IMG/VR virus record: IMGVR_UViG_3300023170_000193
Location: 1 to 22,669 of that record
Reading direction: 5' to 3' (one strand)
Source: a virus
Length of the DNA: 22,669 nucleotides
Part shown: in pieces, positions 7,122-16,019 of the stretch
How positions within the stretch are numbered: the first letter of the stretch is position 1
Layout of the letters: each line of letters begins with the position of its first letter
Made by a program: the position numbers and the translations under genes
Notes under the pieces: model-generated
Seen by the model: only the letters and a program-made list of their open reading frames with translations
Databases searched by the model: none
What the model was told of the DNA's origin: nothing

Positions 7122-7479
7122 GGGCAAAGAAATCATGCGCTCCATGAAGAAGGAGTATGGCCCTAAAAAGGGTGAGCGTGTGTTCTATGCTTCTAAGAAT
7201 AAAGGAACGATATCTGGTGTAGAAGAAATGAAATACGGCGGCTTTACTTCTACTGGTGATGACACGAAAGATCTCAACCTTATTCGAATGGGTAAAGGTG
7301 GCAAAACAAAAAGTAGAGTCAATGAGGCAGGTAACTACACAAAACCATCATTGCGCAAACGGTTGTTTGAGAAAATTAAAGCTGGCGGGAAAGGCGGAAA
7401 GCCTGGGCAATGGTCAGCCAGAAAGGCTCAAATGCTTGCAAAGCAGTATAAAGAAGCTGGGGGTGGATATAAAAACTGA
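7105..7479 (+). CDS. Small basic conserved phage protein
   Basis: 124 residues. The N-terminal motif KGKEIMRSMKKEYGPKKG then ERVFYASKNKGTISGV is a short helical module widespread in marine phages. The middle (MKYGGFTST) is Gly-rich, and the C-terminal half is strongly basic, ending GQWSARKAQMLAKQYKEAGG. GGAG lies about 8 bases before the ATG, inside the preceding gene. Lys/Arg content suggests nucleic-acid or acidic-surface binding. The stop overlaps the next start (TGATG). Named function unknown; the N-terminal module may be part of a DUF, which I cannot confirm. Confidence 0.7.
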   Translation: MPLTDKGKEIMRSMKKEYGPKKGERVFYASKNKGTISGVEEMKYGGFTSTGDDTKDLNLIRMGKGGKTKSRVNEAGNYTKPSLRKRLFEKIKAGGKGGKPGQWSARKAQMLAKQYKEAGGGYKN

Positions 7480-7742
7480 TGGGACTAAAGAAGTCGCAGA
7501 AAAGCCTTAAAGCTTGGACCAAACAAAAGTGGCGTACTAAAAGTGGAAAACCGTCTACCCAAGGTCCTAATGCTACTGGTGAACGGTATTTACCTTCTTC
7601 GGCTATTAAGTCTCTTAGCGATAGTGAGTATGCAGCTACCACAAGAGCAAAACGACAAGGAACTAAGGCAGGTAAGCAGTATGTGGCTCAACCTAAAAAA
7701 GTTGCAAAGAAAACAAAACGACACAGAAGTGTAGTGACATAG
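7479..7742 (+). CDS. Small basic protein, DUF5872-like
   Basis: 87 residues, highly basic. The pattern KSLKAWTKQKWRTKSGKPS, then GPNATGERYLPSSAIKSLS and EYAATTRAKRQGTKAGKQ, ending in a lysine-rich tail, resembles the family I know as DUF5872, found in phages and some bacteria; the name is from memory. Its biochemical role is unknown. It is coupled to the previous gene by TGATG. With three or four other basic proteins nearby it may belong to the nucleoprotein content of the virion or to packaging. Confidence 0.68.
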   Translation: MGLKKSQKSLKAWTKQKWRTKSGKPSTQGPNATGERYLPSSAIKSLSDSEYAATTRAKRQGTKAGKQYVAQPKKVAKKTKRHRSVVT

Positions 7743-7751
7743 GATAGCGTC

Positions 7752-8435
7752 ATGGCAGTAGTAACTCCAGATTTACCAGAGCTTTTTGAGGAGGCATATG
7801 AACGGGCTGGCCTCACCATGCGTACTGGCTATGACCTTAAAACGGCCCGTAGAAGTCTTAACCTTTTAACATTGGAGTGGCAAAACCGTGGGCTTAATCT
7901 CTTCACTATTGAATCGGGTACGATTGCTGTTACGGCAGGTACGGCAACGTATACCCTTCCTTCGGACACAATCGACATCATCGAACACCAAATCCGAACA
8001 GGAACAGGAACCAACCAAGTCGATACCTCGCTCGAAAGAATCAGTGTTGCAACCTACGCCCAGCAAACCAACAAAAACACGCAAGGTAGGCCGACCCAAA
8101 TCTACGTCCAAAGGCTCCCAACGGAAACAAAAGTAACGCTGTGGCCTGTGCCTGACAGTACGACAACGTACACAATATTTTACTATAGGCTTAAAGGTAT
8201 AGATGGTCTTTCCTCTGGTGTGGGCGATACTGTTACGTCTGTGCCGCCACGTTTCGTGCCGTGTCTTGTTGCGGGTATGGCTTACTACCTCTCAATGAAA
8301 AGACCAGAATCCGCAGGGAGAGCAACGGCACTAAAGCAAGAATATGAGTTTCAGTTTCAATTGGCGGCTGGTGAGGATGAAGAAACAGCGTCAATTAAGT
8401 TTGTTCCCTTTAATACGTTTGCTTTAGGTGGGTGA
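7752..8435 (+). CDS. Head-to-tail adaptor, P22 gp4-like
   Basis: 227 residues; AGGA precedes the ATG. The N-terminal helical part (FEEAYERAG, YDLKTARRSLNLLTLEW at 27-43) is followed by a beta segment TYTLPSDTIDIIEHQIR, then a beta-rich domain with ITLWPVPDS-like spacing (VTLWPVPDSTTTYTIFYYRL), and a helical C-terminus. This alpha/beta/alpha layout is shared by adaptor proteins that seal the portal after packaging (P22 gp4, T7 gp11 type). The fold call is by pattern. The other adaptor-like protein at 9190 implies a two-ring neck, or one of them is a different tail component. Confidence 0.6.
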   Translation: MAVVTPDLPELFEEAYERAGLTMRTGYDLKTARRSLNLLTLEWQNRGLNLFTIESGTIAVTAGTATYTLPSDTIDIIEHQIRTGTGTNQVDTSLERISVATYAQQTNKNTQGRPTQIYVQRLPTETKVTLWPVPDSTTTYTIFYYRLKGIDGLSSGVGDTVTSVPPRFVPCLVAGMAYYLSMKRPESAGRATALKQEYEFQFQLAAGEDEETASIKFVPFNTFALGG

Positions 8436-8749
8436 TGTCATACGCTGCTGGTAAATATGCTTTTGGGTTCTGCGACAAGACAGGGTTTAGGTATCCACTT
8501 AAAGATCTTGTTCCAGAGTTTAAAAATGGTGTGAAGACAGGATTTCTTGTCGGAAAAGATGTGGTGGATCCTGATCAGCCGCAAAACTTTCTGGGGCGCG
8601 TAAAAATATTTGACCCTCAGTCTCTGCAGAATCCAAGACCAGATACATCCGAACAGGAGAGCAGAGGGTTATTTGGCTTTAATCCTGTGTGGAATGACGC
8701 TCAGTACATGACAGCGCAAGTTGGAAGTGTTAATATATCTATATCGTAG
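8435..8749 (+). CDS. Conserved small structural-type protein
   Basis: 104 residues from the ATG at 8435, which overlaps the previous stop (TGATG) with AGGTGGG just upstream; a GTG at 8432 in the same frame is less likely. The N-terminal KYAFGFCDKTGFRYPLKDL reads like a small module with turn residues, followed by a signature-like VVDPDQPQNFLGRVKIFDPQ and SLQNPRPD. It ends in a short beta strand, VGSVNISIS. Very similar short proteins occur between adaptor genes of marine phages. Probably a neck or tail component; no named family. Confidence 0.68.
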   Translation: MSYAAGKYAFGFCDKTGFRYPLKDLVPEFKNGVKTGFLVGKDVVDPDQPQNFLGRVKIFDPQSLQNPRPDTSEQESRGLFGFNPVWNDAQYMTAQVGSVNISIS

Positions 8750-8760
8750 GAGATATAACT

Positions 8761-9183
8761 ATGAAAAAGAAACCTATAGCTATGAAAAAAGGTGGCGCAC
8801 CTAAAACAAGCTTGCGCCCTAAAGCCAGACCTCTTTCTGAAAAAGAAAAAGAAAGAAAAAAAATTGATTCAGACATGAGGCGCTTGAGGCAGAAGACTGC
8901 TATGGCGCACGGTCTTGATGACTACGGCAGGGGCAAAGCCGCATCACAAGGTAAGTTGAAGGATAAATCTGCAGAGAAAAGTGAATCTTTCTTATTTACG
9001 CTGCCTGAAGAACAAAAGAAAATGGGTGGCGGCAAAATGCACCGTATGCCAGATGGTAGTATGATGGCTGGGGCTTCCCACGGCATGAACTATGGTGGTA
9101 AGGTAAAGAAAATGAAGTATGGCGGTAAGTGTCGCGGAATGGGTGCGGCAACTCGCGGTGGCAACTTTAGTAAAGATGGATAA
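8761..9183 (+). CDS. Small basic Gly/Met/Lys-rich phage protein
   Basis: 140 residues; AGGAGA gives a strong ribosome site. The first 80 residues are lysine-rich and helical (KEKERKKIDSDMRRLRQK). The C-terminal 50 residues are a Gly-Lys-Met-His repeat with MGGGKMHRMPDGS, NYGGKVKKMKYGGK and a terminal RGMGAATRGGNFSKDG. This tail type is recurrent in marine phages and also seems to occur alone on short proteins. One Cys lies in the tail. Possible nucleic-acid binding; function unknown. Confidence 0.68.
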   Translation: MKKKPIAMKKGGAPKTSLRPKARPLSEKEKERKKIDSDMRRLRQKTAMAHGLDDYGRGKAASQGKLKDKSAEKSESFLFTLPEEQKKMGGGKMHRMPDGSMMAGASHGMNYGGKVKKMKYGGKCRGMGAATRGGNFSKDG

Positions 9184-9189
9184 GTTCAA

Positions 9190-9825
9190 ATGAACTATTC
9201 TCAGCTAGTACAGGCAGTGAAAGATTACACTGAGAATACGGAGACAACCTTCGTAAACAACATTGACGTTTTTATTCAGCAAGCGGAAGAGCGGATAAAT
9301 AGAGACGTTCAAATACCTGAACTTAGAAAGAATGCAACTGGGAATACCTCTGCAAGTGTTCCTTATCTAGGAAGACCGTCTGACTTCTTATCTACTTTCT
9401 CTTTGGCTGTAATTGATGGCAGCAACAACTACACATATCTCCTTGAAAAAGAAGTAAACTTTATAAGAGAAGCGTATCCTAGTCAGTCAACTACTGGGCT
9501 ACCAAAGTATTATGGTATGTTTGATGGGGATACATCTTCCTCAAACGGGAATTTTATATTGGGTCCGACCCCAGATGCTGCCTATAGTGTAGAAATACAC
9601 TACTATTATGACCCACCTTCTATCGTTACTTCGACAACCTCTTGGCTGGGAGACAATGCGGAAACCGCGCTTCTTTACGGCACCCTTTATGAGGCGTATA
9701 CTTTTATGAAGGGGGAGCCAGACATTTTGCAAAATTATTTGCAAAGGTATCAAAGTGCTTTAATAAACATGGCGTCTCTTGGTGTAATGATTAAGAGTGA
9801 CACGTATAGAGAGGATGCTGCATAA
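9190..9825 (+). CDS. Phage adaptor protein, SU10-type
   Basis: 211 residues. It starts with the adaptor pattern MNYSQLVQAVKDYTEN, FVNNIDVFIQQAEERINRDVQIP (helix pair), then a beta part with YLGRPSDFLSTFSLAVIDG, YLLEKEVNFIREAYP and GNFILGPTPDAAYSVEIHYYYDPP. A C-terminal helical segment carries WLGDNAETALLYGTLYEAYTFMKGE. This succession is characteristic of podovirus neck adaptors (SU10-like/T7 gp11-like), which dock on the portal. The family call is by pattern. Stop and next start overlap (TAATG at 9823-9827). Confidence 0.75.
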   Translation: MNYSQLVQAVKDYTENTETTFVNNIDVFIQQAEERINRDVQIPELRKNATGNTSASVPYLGRPSDFLSTFSLAVIDGSNNYTYLLEKEVNFIREAYPSQSTTGLPKYYGMFDGDTSSSNGNFILGPTPDAAYSVEIHYYYDPPSIVTSTTSWLGDNAETALLYGTLYEAYTFMKGEPDILQNYLQRYQSALINMASLGVMIKSDTYREDAA

Positions 9826-10253
9826 TGGCTATTACACAAGCAACATGTACCTCGTTTAAGCAAGAATTGCTTGAGGCTGTTCACGATTTTACATCTCATG
9901 TCTTTAAGATTGCGCTGTATAGCGATTCAGCAACACTAGGGGCTGGTACTACAGTTTACTCTACAGACAATGAGATAACAAACACATCAGGCACCGCATA
10001 TACTGCTGGTGGCAAAGCACTAACCACTATAGCGCCAACATCATCAGGAACGGTTGCGTTTGTGGATTTCGACAATATCAGTTGGACAAGTGCTTCGTTT
10101 ACCGCCCGTGGTGCGCTGATATATAATTCTTCCGCTTCCAATAAAGCTGTGGCTGTGTTAGACTTCGGAAGTAATCGCGTAGTCTCCGATGATACATTTG
10201 AGGTTCAGTTCCCCGTATCTTCTGCTACAACTGCTGTAATTAGAATAACATAG
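9825..10253 (+). CDS. Tail-type beta protein, first of a related pair
   Basis: 142 residues; AGAGGA 9 bases before the ATG, which overlaps the previous stop. Begins with a helix (SFKQELLEAVHDFTSHVFKIALYS), then all-beta: VYSTDNEITNTSGTAYTAGG, FDNISWTSASFTARGALIYN and NKAVAVLDFGSNRVVSDD. Length and layout mirror the next protein. Similar proteins lie in the tail regions of marine phages. No membrane segment. A neck or tail accessory role is inferred from context. Confidence 0.68.
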   Translation: MAITQATCTSFKQELLEAVHDFTSHVFKIALYSDSATLGAGTTVYSTDNEITNTSGTAYTAGGKALTTIAPTSSGTVAFVDFDNISWTSASFTARGALIYNSSASNKAVAVLDFGSNRVVSDDTFEVQFPVSSATTAVIRIT

Positions 10254-10263
10254 GAGTTTACTT

Positions 10264-10695
10264 ATGGCTAGTTTTACAAAGGTAAACGATTTTGTCGTGA
10301 ACCTCGCAAATGCAATGGACTTAGACGCAGACACGTTGGTTGTGGCTTTGTCGAACACAGACCCAACAGCGGGTACGAATGTGGTAAGTGATGGAAATGG
10401 AGTGCTGGCTAACATTTCTCAAATTAGCTACACAAACCTATCCTCTCGTACACTGCAATCCGTGACATCGACACAGACGAATGGTACGTATAAGCTCTCT
10501 GCCAATGACTTAACGCTTACTGCATCAGGTGGTTCGGTTGCTGCTTTCCGTTACATCGTTATTTATGATGACTCTGTAACATCACCTGCAGATCCTGTAA
10601 TTGGGTATTACGACTACGGCACGTCTCTTACCCTTAATGATGGTGACACGTTTACAATTGACATAGGCGCAAACGGTATCCTGACACTCACATAA
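10264..10695 (+). CDS. Tail-type beta protein, second of a related pair
   Basis: 143 residues; AGGAG 7 bases before the ATG. N-terminal helix DFVVNLANAMDL followed by TLVVALSNTDPTAGTNVV, NGVLANISQISYTNLSS and an all-beta C-terminus ending GILTLT. The same order (helix, strand, Asp/Gly/Thr loops, central F-R-IVIYDD strand, terminal TLT/RIT strand) is seen in the preceding gene, so an old duplication is likely. No signal peptide. A tail or neck accessory role by context. Confidence 0.65.
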   Translation: MASFTKVNDFVVNLANAMDLDADTLVVALSNTDPTAGTNVVSDGNGVLANISQISYTNLSSRTLQSVTSTQTNGTYKLSANDLTLTASGGSVAAFRYIVIYDDSVTSPADPVIGYYDYGTSLTLNDGDTFTIDIGANGILTLT

Positions 10696-10707
10696 GGTTA
10701 GTTCGTC

Positions 10708-12618
<1,911 letters not shown>

Positions 12619-12627
12619 GTGGGGAAA

Positions 12628-12972
12628 ATGAAAACACTAACGATAGAAACAAATGGTTCTGTAAGCATTTGTATCCTACAGGCAAATACTGAAAAAAGCA
12701 TAGTAAGCAATACAGAAGACGCTTTCTTTTCAGAAGCTGCCGTAAATGCTTTCAATGCAATAATAACGCAACTCCAGACGGAGGGGTGCCATTATGTTCA
12801 CTTTGAAAAATCAGACCATATTGAAATAAAACATAAGCGCCGCCTTGCAGAAGTAGAAGATTGGGCGGGGGATTTCCCAGATATTTTTGAAAACTTAGAT
12901 CAAGTTATAAGAGACTATGAAGCGGCAATTGCTTTAGCTCAAGCGGAAATAGAACACGCAGTATCTGAGTGA
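12628..12972 (+). CDS. Small protein of the fibre module, function unknown
   Basis: 114 residues from the ATG at 12628; AGGTGGGG sits just upstream, so it is preferred to the GTG at 12619 in the same frame. The N-terminal half looks like a small alpha/beta fold (LTIETNGSVSICILQA). The middle has HYVHFEKSDHIEIKHKRR, and the C-terminal half is a helical acidic coil (LDQVIRDYEAAIALAQAEIE). It begins 9 bases after the fibre stop. A fibre chaperone is a possible role because of this position, but I see no match to known fibre-assembly families. Function unknown. Confidence 0.6.
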   Translation: MKTLTIETNGSVSICILQANTEKSIVSNTEDAFFSEAAVNAFNAIITQLQTEGCHYVHFEKSDHIEIKHKRRLAEVEDWAGDFPDIFENLDQVIRDYEAAIALAQAEIEHAVSE

Positions 12973-12982
12973 GATTTTTAAA

Positions 12983-13705
12983 ATGCAAATTAAATTTTTT
13001 ACCGATGCCCATCTCATGGATGGTATACCAAAACCTGTGAAAGCAAATAAACATTTGCCATCATATTTTAAAGCTATTCCCCCTCAAACAACTTCTCACC
13101 CGTCAAGTGGAACTGTAAAAAGGTGTGTTCCTTTTTTAGAAGCTTGTTCGATGGGGTATATAATACCAATGTGGGCTGACATGTTTGTGACAGCTAAAGA
13201 TGGAGATTTGAATTTTGATTTTCCACCAAATTACATTCCGCAAGAAGATTTTAAGGGTAGAACAGGATCGGCATTTTCATTTCACAACATAGAGCAAATT
13301 AAAGATCACCCTCTTCAAAATAAAAAATATGGAGAACATACGTGCAAGCTACATAACCCTTGGATAATTGAAACATCCGAAGGCGTGTCCTGTTTGTTTA
13401 CATCACCTTTAAATCACATGGAAACGCGTTTAAAGATTTTAGACGGGGTTGTTGAGACGGACAAATACTACAACCACATTAATTTTCCTTTTTTATGGAC
13501 AGGTGGCGATGGTGAATTTTTTATTCCGCAGGGTACGCCATTAGTTCAAGTTATTCCTTTTCAAAGAACAGAATGTGAAGTTGGTTATGGGCAAGTAGAT
13601 TCTGAACGAAGAGATAAAACTCACGCTTCTATAGCCACTGTGATGAGGAATGGTTATAAAACACAGATACATCATAAGGGTGAGAAATTAAGGCTTGTAG
13701 AGTAA
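12983..13705 (+). CDS. DUF6065-like protein of the fibre-modification module
   Basis: 240 residues with no membrane segment. Notable pieces are KPVKANKHLPSYFKAIPPQ near the N-terminus, HNPWIIETSEGVSCLFTSP, LDGVVETDKYYNHINFPF and FFIPQGTPLVQVIPFQRTE. The NPW-x-I-x-T/G-V-S block and the G-T-P-L-V-Q-V-I-PF strand pattern suggest a double-stranded beta helix (cupin-like) core. The order resembles DUF6065, seen in bacteria and marine phages beside oxygenases; the name is from memory. AT-rich, like the next three genes. An oxygenase-linked or sugar-related role would be inference. Confidence 0.6.
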   Translation: MQIKFFTDAHLMDGIPKPVKANKHLPSYFKAIPPQTTSHPSSGTVKRCVPFLEACSMGYIIPMWADMFVTAKDGDLNFDFPPNYIPQEDFKGRTGSAFSFHNIEQIKDHPLQNKKYGEHTCKLHNPWIIETSEGVSCLFTSPLNHMETRLKILDGVVETDKYYNHINFPFLWTGGDGEFFIPQGTPLVQVIPFQRTECEVGYGQVDSERRDKTHASIATVMRNGYKTQIHHKGEKLRLVE

Positions 13706-13734
13706 AAGATTAAATATTTTCGGGAGTGGGAAAA

Positions 13735-14271
13735 ATGAGACAAAACTGGAGAATGTGGTCGGGGGCAATTAGTAATTTTCAAATTGCAAAAATAGTTTCA
13801 AAAGCTGAAAATATACAGAAGGCAGAAACATTTAACCAAGGCGGTTCCGAAGTAAGATCAAGCAGGGTGGCTTGGCTTTCTGACAATAAAGATATTTTGG
13901 ACATGTTGTTTGAATATGTTGAAGAGGCAAATCAAAACCACTTTAAAACACACGTCTATAAAAAAGCAGATATCCAGTATACGGAGTATCATGCTTCAGA
14001 AGGGGGCCATTATAATTGGCACCATGATATTGATTGGGTTCGCAATGATGGCTTGGATCGAAAGCTTAGTGTGACTGTGCAGTTGAGTGAACCACACGAA
14101 TACGAAGGGGGAAACTTTGAGTTTTCTGAGGTAGAAAGCCCAAATAGTCAAAGCCGTGCAAAAGGTACGGTTTTGGTGTTTCCCAGTTATTTAAGTCACA
14201 GGGTCATGCCCGTAACCAGAGGTATAAGAAAAAGTCTTGTTGCTTGGTTTGAGGGTCCGACTTGGCAATAG
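13735..14271 (+). CDS. 2-oxoglutarate/Fe(II) oxygenase, prolyl-4-hydroxylase-like
   Basis: 178 residues from the ATG at 13735 (GGGAGTGGGA upstream); an in-frame GTG at 13726 is less likely. The double-stranded beta-helix core shows the iron ligands H96-x-D98 (NWHHDIDW) and distal H155 (SHRVMPVTRG). The 2-oxoglutarate anchor is R165, ten residues after H155, and the closing strand is KSLVAWFEGPTWQ. This matches PKHD-type prolyl-4-hydroxylase-like enzymes, which hydroxylate protein or small-molecule substrates with O2 and 2-oxoglutarate. The stop overlaps the next start by 10 bases. Collagen stalk prolines are all at X, so the classical X-Pro-Gly target is absent. Substrate unknown. Confidence 0.85.
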   Translation: MRQNWRMWSGAISNFQIAKIVSKAENIQKAETFNQGGSEVRSSRVAWLSDNKDILDMLFEYVEEANQNHFKTHVYKKADIQYTEYHASEGGHYNWHHDIDWVRNDGLDRKLSVTVQLSEPHEYEGGNFEFSEVESPNSQSRAKGTVLVFPSYLSHRVMPVTRGIRKSLVAWFEGPTWQ

Positions 14272-16019
14272 TTTATCAGATATCTCTTCATGGGGATGCT
14301 TTTGATGCTAGGCAACTATCTTGGGAAAGTGCAATTGAACTTTCTGGCTGCAAGCCAGATCTTGCGTGGAAAGACCCAATACACAACAGATCTTTACTTA
14401 TTGGAGAATTTGGGTGTGCTGTAAGTCATCTGCGCGTATGGAGAAAAATTGCAGAGTCAGGTATTAACGGCATTATTTTAGAAGAAGATGCGGTCTTTAC
14501 CTCTATAGATCCCGTAGATGTTTCTGACAAATTAAGGGTATATCATAGCGTTTGGCTGGGGTATCGGTGGAATGATCTAGGTTACTGGTACAATGCTCAT
14601 GCGTATGCAATTACTCCAGATACGGCAAGGTATTTGTGCGAGGGGTTTTCGGATTCTATAATACCCGTAGACGAATGGTTGCCATATAAGTTAAAAGGAA
14701 AACAGAATTACTTTTATGTTCCCGAAAAGGTTCGTCAGATCCCAAGGGAAGATAGACCAAGCACAATAGAGGTGGGACCAATGAACGTGCATGTATTAAC
14801 TGTCGGTACAGATGAAACAAAAATGTGGGCGCTTGAGCAATCAGCAAAACGCTTTGGTGTAAGTTATCTTAACCTTGGAAACGGAGTTACTTGGGGCGGC
14901 GGCACGATGGAAGGCGAAGGAGGGGGACACAAAATCAATCTTGTTCGTGGTCATTTAACAAGCCTTCCAGACGAGGATATTGTTTTGTTCTGTGATGGCT
15001 ACGATGTAATGTTTGTTGATGACTTGCAAACTATTAAAGACCGTTTCTTTGGTTTTGATTGTGATATTCTTTTTGCAGCGGAAAGAAATTGTTGGCCTCA
15101 ACCTATATTAGCCGCTCAATTTCCTATGACTTCAAGCCCTTACAAATATCTGAATAGCGGTTTGTATATAGGTAAAGTTGGTATGCTTAAACAATTCTTA
15201 AACGAAGCTATTGCTGACGAACATGATGATCAATTATGGATTCAGAAACGGTTCCTCTCTGTTGACGACATTAACGTAAAGCTTGATTATGAGGGTTACA
15301 TTTTTCAGTGTGATGATGATGTTTCCTTTAATGGGATACAGGTATCAAACGGGATGTGCTGCCCTTGCATATATCATGGAAATGGTGGACCTGAAGCTAA
15401 ACAAAGATTCCTGAATTTGGCAAATAAAATTGGTTTTCAAAGCTCTGCATCTCAAGATCATCAGGTGCAATCCCCACCAATAAACTCTTTAGACTATGAG
15501 GAAGTAGCGCAAGATATTCTTGTGGTTCCATTTTGGAGTAAAGATAGGTGTCAAGAAATCATTCAAACCTCTGAGGCTGTTGGTGGATGGGGCAATATGG
15601 AAGGCGATAAGTTTCCCGCTCAAGAAATACGAGTAAGAAAACTTGGGTTATGGGACGAACTTGAGTGGGTTTGGAAGGAACAATTAGGGAAAGTAGCAGA
15701 AAAAAAATGGACTCCTATGGAACACATGGGGTTACGAGATGCGTTCACAATGCGTTATTCAATGGACACTCAGACGAGTTTAGGGTTTCATACAGATGCT
15801 TCATTGGTGACTGGCAGCGTAAAACTAAACGATGATTATGAAGGCGCGGAGCTTATTTTCCCGCATCAAAACTTCTCCAATAAAGATGTTCCCGTTGGGC
15901 ATTGCATCCTGTTTCCAAGTCAAGTGACGCATGGTCACAAGGTAGAGCCTTTGAAGTCTGGGGTAAAATACTCTCTTACAATGTGGACAAGTCGTTATCG
16001 CGGTGACGTAAATGAGTAA
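14262..16019 (+). CDS. Fused GT25 glycosyltransferase + PLOD-type glycosyltransferase/lysyl hydroxylase
   Basis: 585 residues; TTG start with GAGGG 6 bases upstream, inside the previous gene. Domain 1 (1 to about 172) is GT25, with GEFGCAVSH at 48-56 and LEEDAVF at 73-79; human COLGALT enzymes belong to this family. Domain 2 (174 to about 391) matches the LH3/PLOD glycosyltransferase: W211, GGGHK, FCDGYDVMF with D245/D248 (LH3 D112/D115), DDQL, and HGNG with H372 (LH3 H253). Domain 3 (about 420-585) is the PLOD Fe(II)/2-oxoglutarate domain: H510-x-D512 (FHTDAS), H559 (THGHK), and K569 where LH3 has R729. It likely forms hydroxylysine and adds one or two sugars to it. LH3 numbers are from memory; activity is inferred. 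Confidence 0.85.
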   Translation: MAIVYQISLHGDAFDARQLSWESAIELSGCKPDLAWKDPIHNRSLLIGEFGCAVSHLRVWRKIAESGINGIILEEDAVFTSIDPVDVSDKLRVYHSVWLGYRWNDLGYWYNAHAYAITPDTARYLCEGFSDSIIPVDEWLPYKLKGKQNYFYVPEKVRQIPREDRPSTIEVGPMNVHVLTVGTDETKMWALEQSAKRFGVSYLNLGNGVTWGGGTMEGEGGGHKINLVRGHLTSLPDEDIVLFCDGYDVMFVDDLQTIKDRFFGFDCDILFAAERNCWPQPILAAQFPMTSSPYKYLNSGLYIGKVGMLKQFLNEAIADEHDDQLWIQKRFLSVDDINVKLDYEGYIFQCDDDVSFNGIQVSNGMCCPCIYHGNGGPEAKQRFLNLANKIGFQSSASQDHQVQSPPINSLDYEEVAQDILVVPFWSKDRCQEIIQTSEAVGGWGNMEGDKFPAQEIRVRKLGLWDELEWVWKEQLGKVAEKKWTPMEHMGLRDAFTMRYSMDTQTSLGFHTDASLVTGSVKLNDDYEGAELIFPHQNFSNKDVPVGHCILFPSQVTHGHKVEPLKSGVKYSLTMWTSRYRGDVNE

